Shown here: positions 1 through 5,467 of the stretch, one piece after another | Layout of the letters: each line of letters starts with the position of its first letter | Numbering within the stretch: the first letter of the stretch is position 1 | Source of the DNA: Candidatus Rifleibacteriota bacterium | GTDB lineage: Bacteria > Riflebacteria > Ozemobacteria > Ozemobacterales > Ozemobacteraceae | Direction: 5' to 3' | Assembly (NCBI GenBank): GCA_029564115.1 | Contig: JAKQQP010000408.1 | Location: 1 to 6,311, forward strand | DNA length: 6,311 nucleotides | Notes under the pieces: generated by a model | What the model saw: only the letters and a program-made list of their open reading frames with translations | The model's database searches: none | What the model was told of the DNA's origin: nothing | Program-made: the position numbers and the translations under genes

Positions 1-1720
1 GCTTGTCATCTTTGAAGCGTGGCGGGTTGAACGGCTGAATGAAATAAACGTAGAAATCACGCTGCGGCACAGCGGTCGACCGGTCGTTGGGCGCGCCGAA
101 AAAAAGGTAACCGGTGCGGCCTGATTTGTGTTCCTGCCAGATCAGTTCGTGCTGCCAGATTTTGTAACCGGTAACATGGGTTGTATCCTGGCATTCCATG
201 ACCGATTTGAGAACTTCGTAATAAAAACGGTCAAGCTGGTTGCTGCTGATGGTTTCGGTGCGTTTTTCGATCAGCGCGTCATAGTCGTCAGACTTCTTCA
301 GATCGAGAAAATACTGCTGGTTATCAGGGTTGCAGGTAATAAACTGACCGCTGACGGTTTTGTGAATTTCGCGCAGAACCGTTTCGACATGGGTCTGCAG
401 GTCTTTGTCTGGTTCATCGCCGGCAATTTCGGCAAGCATTGGCTCGAACAGACAGAGACGGTCGCGCAATTCTTCGGCAGTCGCACCCATGGCGGCATAA
501 ATATCGCCAGTGGTGAGCCGGTGCAGTGACAGACCGTGAATAATGCGCAAAGCCATGGGTTTATACTGCCTGCGGCCAATGGCGGCATTGATTCTTGATT
601 CAAGCACCTGGCTGCATTCTATTACGGCCCTGATATCAGGAATACTTCTGAATGAAGCATTCTGTGTGAGGGTTTTCCAGTATGAGTCGAAGGCGATCAG
701 CCCCGGTTCGCTGTCAGGCAGATCTTTTTCGAGAAGACAGGCGATCATCTTCGACAGGGTCTGCAGAATCTCGCGCTTTTCTACGACCGTTACCCGCTCG
801 AAAGTGTCGATATAATCAGGATGCACCGGAAAGAGGCGCACAAATTCATCGAGACGCTCGTTCATATTGGCGTAGTAGCGGGTAAACGGGCTGAGATAGT
901 CGCGAATTCTGGCCTGCTGCTCTGAATTTTTTCTCAGCAGTCGTTCGGCGACAACGAACTTGACATCGTTTTTTACAATGAGAATCTGCTCAAAACGGTC
1001 TTTGACCCGGCGAATGCTGTCGGCAACGTGCTGAAACCTGTGGCTTTCGAATATCGCTTCCTGAACACCGGCTATGAAGCGAAAGCGCAGATCTTTGCAG
1101 ATTTCGCCGATCTCGCGCAGAAAGTTCAGGTCGAGAATAACGGCTTCACCCTTCTCGGTGCGGCCGCGCAGGTAGTCGAGAAGTTCATCGACGACAAAAA
1201 GCAGACCATGATCGGGGTAAACCTCATGAAACGCCTTCATCATGTCTTCGAAAGCTCTGATATGATTCGAGATTTTGTCGGCGCCGGGAAAGGCGTATTG
1301 CACGCCGATCGAAGCGAGGTATTCTTCGAGCAGTTGCACCAGCATATCACGCAAAGACATCTCAGAGGCGCCGATAACGGTGCGCAGCACTTTGAAACGC
1401 CCGGCGATCTGCGCCGCAGCCTTTTTGACTTCGGGGTGGCCAATTCGTTCGGCCAGCGCTTTATCTTCGGCAATGGCTGATATTACCGACATCAGGTGTG
1501 ATTTACCGGTACCGTAGTTACCGACAACCAGCATACCTTTGGTGTCAAATGGCTTGTTAAACTGAATCTGCGGAATAACCAGGTTTATAAGACGGTCAGC
1601 CATCTCTTCAGAGATAACGTAAGTGCTGACAAGTTTCTGGGCGTGGCTCAGATTATTGGCGTCACGCAGCTGCACAACCGATTCGATCGGGTCAAAATTG
1701 ATAAGTTCACCGTATTTCAT
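1..1720 (-). CDS. brxC: BREX-3 BrxC/PglY-like ATPase (DUF6079 type), 3' end beyond the window
   Basis: Large P-loop ATPase of the BREX phage-exclusion system, partial: 573 codons are open from ATG 1720-1718 to the left edge with no in-frame stop. Seen: N-terminus [20 protein letters not shown]; Walker A GNYGTGKS at residues 64-71; Walker [13 protein letters not shown] at 170-181 (D175, E176); a stretch near 410-450 that could be a winged helix; and [14 protein letters not shown] shortly before the edge. These match my memory of the DUF6079 family, whose members are usually near 1,200 aa, so about half the protein is visible. Family knowledge: BrxC/PglY ATPases are needed for BREX defence and probably act with the methyltransferase and PglZ on DNA; the mechanism is not settled. 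The start is set by AGGAG at 1740-1736 and by the brxF stop one base upstream (TAG-C-ATG), implying translational coupling. Family is secure; the BrxC name rests on the adjacent brxF. Confidence 0.88.
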   Translation of the reverse strand, partial: MKYGELINFDPIESVVQLRDANNLSHAQKLVSTYVISEEMADRLINLVIPQIQFNKPFDTKGMLVVGNYGTGKSHLMSVISAIAEDKALAERIGHPEVKKAAAQIAGRFKVLRTVIGASEMSLRDMLVQLLEEYLASIGVQYAFPGADKISNHIRAFEDMMKAFHEVYPDHGLLFVVDELLDYLRGRTEKGEAVILDLNFLREIGEICKDLRFRFIAGVQEAIFESHRFQHVADSIRRVKDRFEQILIVKNDVKFVVAERLLRKNSEQQARIRDYLSPFTRYYANMNERLDEFVRLFPVHPDYIDTFERVTVVEKREILQTLSKMIACLLEKDLPDSEPGLIAFDSYWKTLTQNASFRSIPDIRAVIECSQVLESRINAAIGRRQYKPMALRIIHGLSLHRLTTGDIYAAMGATAEELRDRLCLFEPMLAEIAGDEPDKDLQTHVETVLREIHKTVSGQFITCNPDNQQYFLDLKKSDDYDALIEKRTETISSNQLDRFYYEVLKSVMECQDTTHVTGYKIWQHELIWQEHKSGRTGYLFFGAPNDRSTAVPQRDFYVYFIQPFNPPRFKDDK

Positions 1721-1721
1721 G

Positions 1722-2222
1722 CTATGAATATGCCTCTCCTGAGTTTGTATCATTGCCGGGTTCAAGCTGCACGATCACAAGATCGGCGAGTGGGTAGCTG
1801 CGGTATTCATGATGGCTTGCTTCGGCATAGATCAATTTTCCGGCCCTGATTTCGCCAGGCCATGCCACCACCATGGTTTGCGCGCGCGCGATCTGCAGCA
1901 GGAGCTTGAGCGGGTCCTGCTTGAGATTCTGGTCAAAAATAAGCTCGATATTATCGAGAAAAACTGGTTTATCAGAACGGCCCACCAGTTTTGCGAACAG
2001 TTCGGGTAATTGCAGAACCCGCTGTTTCGGGGTAAGATCGAGCAGGGCACGGGCCAGCTCAAGATTGGTGTTGATAACGTCTGCAGCGAAATCTGCGGCA
2101 GCAGTGTTGAGAACCGCGGTTTTTCCGGAACATGGCTTACCAACGATGAGAACCAGTTTATAATAAAGCGATTCTACCGTATTTACCGCCTGAAAAACTT
2201 TTTCTGCGATAACCCCTGACAT
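1722..2222 (-). CDS. brxF: BREX-3 system P-loop protein BrxF
   Basis: Small P-loop NTPase, 166 aa, the typical first gene of type 3 BREX operons. Seen: Walker A GKPCSGKT at residues 28-35 (K34, T35); the segment [21 protein letters not shown] at about 48-68; Walker B-like [11 protein letters not shown] at 86-96 (D90, E93); then [13 protein letters not shown] and VVAWPGE, and near the C-terminus [16 protein letters not shown]. This order and the motif wording agree with BrxF proteins as I know them, and length is normal. ATG 2222-2220 is preceded by AAGAGG at 2233-2228, five bases away. The stop codon lies one base before the large ATPase gene, so the two are one transcriptional and translational unit. 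Its biochemical role in BREX is not established; probably it partners the large ATPase. It is what marks this operon as type 3 rather than type 1 or 2. Confidence 0.9.
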   Translation of the reverse strand: MSGVIAEKVFQAVNTVESLYYKLVLIVGKPCSGKTAVLNTAAADFAADVINTNLELARALLDLTPKQRVLQLPELFAKLVGRSDKPVFLDNIELIFDQNLKQDPLKLLLQIARAQTMVVAWPGEIRAGKLIYAEASHHEYRSYPLADLVIVQLEPGNDTNSGEAYS

Positions 2223-2252
2223 CGTAGCCTCTTGATCTTATTTACAGAAGCG

Positions 2253-2281
2253 ATTTTAATATATTTGCGCGAAAAGTGCAA
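2253..2281 (-). promoter_or_regulatory. Putative sigma70-type promoter for brxF-brxC
   Basis: On the minus strand, TTGCAC (2281-2276) and TAAAAT (2258-2253) are separated by exactly 17 bases; the -10 box matches TATAAT at five of six positions. The expected transcription start is about 20-25 bases upstream of the brxF ATG, leaving just room for the AAGAGG ribosome site. It would let brxF-brxC be transcribed independently of the upstream EVE gene. Prediction by eye only. Confidence 0.55.
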
Positions 2282-2285
2282 AGCT

Positions 2286-2306
2286 CCGCAAAAAATCATT
2301 TTGCGG
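2286..2306. repeat. Perfect 8-bp inverted repeat upstream of the brxF promoter
   Basis: Arms CCGCAAAA (2286-2293) and TTTTGCGG (2299-2306) flank a 5-base centre. The repeat lies in the 111-base gap between the EVE gene and brxF, five bases upstream of the proposed -35 box. It could be an operator for a BREX regulator or a weak terminator for the EVE transcript. No run of T follows it on the minus strand, which argues against a standard intrinsic terminator. Confidence 0.6.
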
Positions 2307-2333
2307 CGGGCTATGACAGGCTGCTCTGGCAGC

Positions 2334-2747
2334 TCAGCCCCTGATTTCGGCCATGAGCCAGTTGAAATCCTTCTGGCTGACCTCGACAAAGCCGCCCTTG
2401 CACATCAGATAGTTGCCCGGCCCAGTGTTAGCTTCGTTGAAAGGCGCGACGCCATTAAAAAGACCGGCTGAAGGCTTATTGAGCCCAACCTTTTCGAATT
2501 TAACCGGCCGGCGGCACGGAAACCACTTGTCTTCATGAAAGATGCGGGTTTCTTCAAACACGGCATCACCGGCGATCGTGCCATAGCCGTCAAAGGTCAT
2601 CTTTTTTGAAAGATAGGTAATAAAGCGGTCGCCGACCTGCATTTTTTCTGAAAACGACTTCCAGACATTGGCTCTGACGCCAATCATCGACTTTTGTTTG
2701 ACCAGTTCGTATGTTTCGGGCGTAAACAGAATTATCCAGTGTTTCAC
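2334..2747 (-). CDS. EVE domain protein (PUA/YTH-like modified-base reader)
   Basis: A 137-aa single-domain EVE protein of full family length. Seen: KHWIILFTPETY at residues 2-13; IGVRANVWKSF at 22-32; MQVGDRFITYLSKKMTFDGYGTI near 36-58, the usual hydrophobic core of the fold; GDAVFEETRIF at 60-70; and a C-terminal NYLMCKGGFVEVSQKDF. The start must be GTG 2747-2745: a TGA lies in frame two codons upstream (2753-2751), and later starts would remove the conserved first strand. GGTGAGG about a dozen bases upstream can serve as ribosome site. Known: EVE domains share the PUA/YTH fold, bind modified bases in DNA or RNA, and are often found beside or fused to restriction and other defence genes. 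Inferred here: an accessory sensor for the BREX system or for the divergent restriction nuclease. Same strand as brxF, 111 bases upstream. Confidence 0.85.
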   Translation of the reverse strand: MKHWIILFTPETYELVKQKSMIGVRANVWKSFSEKMQVGDRFITYLSKKMTFDGYGTIAGDAVFEETRIFHEDKWFPCRRPVKFEKVGLNKPSAGLFNGVAPFNEANTGPGNYLMCKGGFVEVSQKDFNWLMAEIRG

Positions 2748-2791
2748 TTTTCAATCACACCTCACCATGAATCTTTTCTTCTTCCGCCGGT

Positions 2792-2820
2792 ATTATAGCG
2801 CACCCCAGGCAAATTATGAA
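2792..2820 (-). promoter_or_regulatory. Putative promoter for the EVE gene
   Basis: On the minus strand a perfect TATAAT (2797-2792) is preceded at 17 bases by TTCATA (2820-2815; four of six matches to TTGACA). Transcription would begin near 2785, giving a leader of about 40 bases before the GTG start. It may be the main promoter of the EVE-brxF-brxC cluster. Confidence 0.55.
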
Positions 2821-2842
2821 GTTATTTTGCGGCCGCCCGAAG

Positions 2843-2871
2843 TTGAATAGTACCAAGCCTGGTGATAAAGT
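2843..2871 (+). promoter_or_regulatory. Putative promoter for the DUF262-DUF1524 gene
   Basis: TTGAAT (2843-2848) and TAAAGT (2866-2871) are spaced by 17 bases; each hexamer matches consensus at four of six positions, so this is a modest promoter. The predicted leader is about 80 bases. Its -35 box lies only 22 bases from that of the facing EVE promoter, so a protein bound between them could control both sides of the divergent region. Confidence 0.35.
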
Positions 2872-2959
2872 AACTGGAAGTTGTAAAAAAATGCTCAAGA
2901 GGAATGAACCGGGGCAATCTTGCAAAAATCGATGCCACCGGCAGAAAACGGGGGGTTTC

Positions 2960-4702
2960 ATGTCTTTTGTAGAACCAGTCACCATTAAAGAAGCCGTCGA
3001 AAAAATTCACAAGAAAAAATTTCTATTACCGGCTATTCAGCGCGAATTCGTGTGGAGCACCGACCAGATCGAAAGACTTTTTGATTCGCTCATGCGCGAC
3101 TACCCAATCAGCTCTTTTCTGTTCTGGGAAGTTGAGAAAAAAGCAGTCGAGAACTACCAGTTTTATGAATTTGTCAAAGATTTTCATGAGCGCGACAATC
3201 GTCATAATCCCAAAGCCGAAGTTGACACAGAGTCTGATCTGGTAGCAGTTCTTGACGGTCAGCAGAGACTCACGGCGCTATACATCGGGCTCAAAGGCAC
3301 GTATGCCTACAAACTGCCTCGCAAGCACTGGAAACAGAGCACGTCTTTTCCCAAACGAAAGCTCTGTCTGAACCTGCTTGCCCGGGCCGAAAACGAAGAT
3401 ATGGAATACGATTTCCGCTTTCTGACGAAAGAAGAATATGAGAGATCTGACCAGAATCATTTCTGGTTTGTTGTCGGCGAAATTCTTAAGCTGAAAGAAG
3501 GGTCAGAGATTAACGACTATCTGCTCGACAAAGACGTTCTCAGCGAACAGAGCAAAGAAACCCAGCGTTTTGCCAGCCGCACTTTGTATAAGCTGTATGA
3601 GGTCGTTCATAAGAACAAAGCCATTAACTTCTTTCTTGAAAAAGATGAGAGCCTCGACAAGGTCTTGAACATCTTTATACGCGTTAACAGTGGCGGAACT
3701 CAGCTTAACTACTCGGATCTGCTGCTTTCGATTGCCACTGCCCAATGGAAAGAAAAGATTGCCCGGGAAGAAATTACCAAATTTGTCGATGAAATCAATG
3801 CTATTGGCGATGGTTTCAACATCGACAAGGATTTTGTTCTTAAAAACTGCCTGGTTCTTGGTGACTTCAAGGAAATTGCCTTCAAGGTAGATAATTTCAA
3901 CCATGCAAACATGATGCAGATCGAGCGGCAATGGGAAGAGATAACCAACGCGATCAGAGCCGCGTTTCTTTTACTTTCGAAACTGGGTTACAGCAGAGAC
4001 ACTCTCACATCAAACAACGCGATCATACCCATTGCCTATTATCTGAAAAAAATCGGTTGCCCGGAGAACTTTACAGAATCAAGCCGATTTGAAGATGAAA
4101 GAAAGGCTATTTTCAGATGGCTCATCATTGTTCTTTTAAAGCGGCTATTCAGCGGGCAACCAGACAATGTATTAAGACCCATTCGTGAGGCCATCAAAAC
4201 CTGTGATCGCCAGTTTCCGGTCGAAGAAATTGCAGCTAAACTTAAGGGCACAACAAAGTCTATGGCCTTCGACAATGATGAGATTGAAAACCTGCTTTAT
4301 TATCAGTACGGGCAGCCATACGTATTTTCGGTTCTCGCGTCAATTTACCCCTCTCTAGACTTCAGGAACAAGTTTCATCAGGATCATATTTTTCCAAAGC
4401 ATGTTTTTACGAAAAGTCGTCTGGAAAAAGCGGGGATTGCCGGCAGTGATATCGAGTTTTATCTCGAAAAATTCAACTGTCTCGGCAATATTCAGCTTCT
4501 TGAAGGCACGCCAAACCAGGAAAAATCCGGAAAAGACTTCAAAACATGGCTTGAGGAAAAATACCCTGATAAAGCCAGCCGATTGGCCTATATGGAGCGC
4601 CATTATATCCCAGACGTGGATCTAAGCCTGGGGAACTTCCGGCAATTCTTTGAAGCGCGTGAAAAGCTGCTCGTTAAGGCATTCAAAAAACTCTTTGTGT
4701 AG
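2960..4702 (+). CDS. DUF262-DUF1524 restriction nuclease (GmrSD/SspE/BrxU-like)
   Basis: A 580-aa two-domain protein. N-terminal DUF262 (ParB-like nucleotide-binding fold): LLPAIQREFVW at residues 22-32, the signature LDGQQRLTALYIGLKG at 98-113 (DGQQR 99-103), and FIRVNSGGTQL at 239-249. C-terminal DUF1524 (HNH nuclease): FHQDHIFPKHVF from 472 (H476 the likely catalytic histidine) and LGNIQLL at 508-514 followed by NQEKSGKDF. Known: such proteins include GmrSD (cleaves glucosylated hydroxymethylcytosine DNA), SspE (phosphorothioation-linked) and BrxU (type IV enzyme of a BREX island); in these, DUF262 binds nucleotide and controls the nuclease. The target here cannot be read from sequence. 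ATG 2960 is chosen because the conserved region begins there, with a six-G ribosome site at 2950-2955. The frame stays open to ATG 2816, but that extension is unconserved in appearance and spans the proposed promoter. Gene appears intact. Confidence 0.88.
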   Translation: MSFVEPVTIKEAVEKIHKKKFLLPAIQREFVWSTDQIERLFDSLMRDYPISSFLFWEVEKKAVENYQFYEFVKDFHERDNRHNPKAEVDTESDLVAVLDGQQRLTALYIGLKGTYAYKLPRKHWKQSTSFPKRKLCLNLLARAENEDMEYDFRFLTKEEYERSDQNHFWFVVGEILKLKEGSEINDYLLDKDVLSEQSKETQRFASRTLYKLYEVVHKNKAINFFLEKDESLDKVLNIFIRVNSGGTQLNYSDLLLSIATAQWKEKIAREEITKFVDEINAIGDGFNIDKDFVLKNCLVLGDFKEIAFKVDNFNHANMMQIERQWEEITNAIRAAFLLLSKLGYSRDTLTSNNAIIPIAYYLKKIGCPENFTESSRFEDERKAIFRWLIIVLLKRLFSGQPDNVLRPIREAIKTCDRQFPVEEIAAKLKGTTKSMAFDNDEIENLLYYQYGQPYVFSVLASIYPSLDFRNKFHQDHIFPKHVFTKSRLEKAGIAGSDIEFYLEKFNCLGNIQLLEGTPNQEKSGKDFKTWLEEKYPDKASRLAYMERHYIPDVDLSLGNFRQFFEAREKLLVKAFKKLFV

Positions 4703-4756
4703 AGTGATCAGTAATGTTCGGAAAATTTGATTCAAATATCTAATCAGGAGGAATCT

Positions 4757-4918
4757 ATGGCTTCGAAAGAGGGTATGGCTATTTAACATGTTTTTGGAGT
4801 TCAGGTGCAGGGTGACGAAATATGGGTGCTCACTGGTCCCAAATCAAACAGCCGGCCGAACCGCAAATACATTTACAAGTTTTCAAGCCTCAGCGGAGGT
4901 GGCAGCACCAGCTGCTGA
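4757..4918 (+). pseudogene. Small ORF interrupted by an in-frame TAA
   Basis: A strong AGGAGG site (4747-4752) stands five bases before ATG 4757. Translation gives only MASKEGMAI before TAA at 4784-4786. The same frame then continues for 43 protein-like codons to TGA 4916-4918, containing GDEIWVLTGPKSNSRPNRKY and then KFSSLSGGGSTSC. With the stop read as an amino acid the product would be 53 aa. I do not recognise the family. It lies 54 bases after the nuclease gene on the same strand and could share its transcript. Explanations are a recent nonsense mutation in a small gene, a nine-residue leader peptide with the tail silent, or re-initiation at GTG 4805 or 4826. A different-frame ORF from ATG 4788 also exists but its composition looks less protein-like. 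Confidence 0.5.
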
Positions 4919-5018
4919 CCTTTACTGATATAGCCGCTCAGATATTGGTTCAAAAGCCATTTTCATAAGCCTGCTTCTGCAAATCGTCTGATAGCGTAAA
5001 ACCGTAAGCGCGGTTCTG

Positions 5019-5052
5019 CGCTATGGCGGCATGGTCGAGCTTCGCCATAGCG
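5019..5052. repeat. Perfect 10-bp inverted repeat, 14-base loop
   Basis: Arms CGCTATGGCG (5019-5028) and CGCCATAGCG (5043-5052) are exact reverse complements. The transcript of either strand could form a stable GC-rich hairpin. No T run follows on either side, so it does not look like an intrinsic terminator; a protein-binding site or mobile-element remnant is possible. Confidence 0.65.
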
Positions 5053-5177
5053 GCCTGGCAGATAATCAGGATCAGATATAAAATGACTCGTCCGGCAAAT
5101 TCTTGATTTAATCGTTTAAAACTTACCTGACGCGATACTGATGCGGTGCAATCAGACATGCATTAAACATGCTTATG

Positions 5178-5207
5178 ACTGCCTGATATCAGCTGATACC
5201 GGGCAGT
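5178..5207. repeat. 30-base near-perfect palindrome before the ArdC remnant
   Basis: Thirteen of fifteen base pairs are exact. The 12-base core TATCAGCTGATA (5187-5198) is a perfect palindrome, and the outer arms are ACTGCC and GGCAGT. There is no loop, which suits a dimeric DNA-binding protein better than an RNA hairpin. A TATAAA sequence (5208-5213) follows at once and could be the -10 box of the downstream genes, so an operator role is plausible. Confidence 0.6.
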
Positions 5208-5240
5208 TATAAACTCTGTTAAAAATGGCAGGTTTCAGCT

Positions 5241-5447
5241 TTGCTTGCGGATGTAAACAAACAGATAACTGAAAAAATAATTGCCGGCCTGGAGAGAGGC
5301 GAAATACCATGGAAAAAGCCATGGGTAGGCGGTTTTCCGAGAAATATGCTGACCGGGCGGCCGTATAATGGCATCAATGTATTTATGATCCGGAACAGCA
5401 GATTCGCAGGCACAGAAAGATGCCAACTACATTCTTGGGCGCAATAA
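5241..5447 (+). pseudogene. N-terminal remnant of an ArdC-type antirestriction protein
   Basis: A 68-codon frame begins at TTG 5241 (a TAA lies in frame at 5220-5222 and no ATG is available). Seen, numbering from the TTG: DVNKQITEKIIAGLERGEIPW at 4-24, PWKKPW at 23-28, and PRNMLTGRPYNGINVF at 33-48. This is the hallmark start of the ArdC-like N-terminal ssDNA-binding domain (DUF1738). Known: ArdC-family proteins are about 300 aa or more, carry a C-terminal zincin-like metalloprotease domain, and protect incoming plasmid DNA from restriction. Here similarity stops abruptly after NVFMI, and the frame ends about 20 codons later in unrelated sequence. The rest of the domain and all of the protease part are missing, so I call it a broken relic. 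A weak GCAGG at 5228-5232 is the only possible ribosome site. It ends 20 bases before the nuclease gene. Confidence 0.75.
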
Positions 5448-5467
5448 AACGGTGAAAGGATCAGCAA

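Larger units (their letters stand above)
4919..5240. other. 322-base gap without a convincing gene
   Basis: No plus-strand gene is visible. On the minus strand an ORF from ATG 5159-5157 to 4950 would encode 69 aa, with a hydrophobic stretch RVILYLILIICQAAMA at about residues 24-39 that could be a signal or membrane segment. It has no clear ribosome site and I recognise no family, so I do not call it as a gene. The region's firmest content is two inverted repeats, listed separately. It separates the defence genes from the antirestriction remnant and may be the scar of an integration or deletion. Confidence 0.4.

Noticed and set aside
128..529. Plus-strand 133-codon open frame
   Set aside because: It lies opposite the BrxC-like ATPase in register with its codons; the minus-strand protein has recognisable family motifs and this one has none.
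1028..1480. Plus-strand 150-codon open frame
   Set aside because: Antisense shadow of the ATPase segment that contains Walker B; no family features or ribosome site.
1..2222. Type 1 or type 2 BREX assignment
   Set aside because: The small BrxF protein coupled to the large ATPase is the type 3 arrangement; no BrxA/BrxB pair precedes the ATPase as in type 1.
2286..2306. Intrinsic terminator for the EVE gene
   Set aside because: The stem is only half GC and no T run follows on the minus strand; kept as an inverted repeat only.
2816..2959. N-terminal extension of the DUF262 protein from ATG 2816
   Set aside because: The extra 48 residues are basic and unlike the family, and overlap the proposed promoter; the conserved region begins right after ATG 2960, which has a ribosome site.
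3503..3931. Minus-strand 142-codon open frame
   Set aside because: Antisense to the middle of the intact DUF262-DUF1524 gene, with no independent support.
4784..4790. Programmed frameshift at ATTTAAC in the small ORF
   Set aside because: It is not a standard slippery heptamer, and the protein-like sequence after the stop is in the same frame, so a shift would not restore it.
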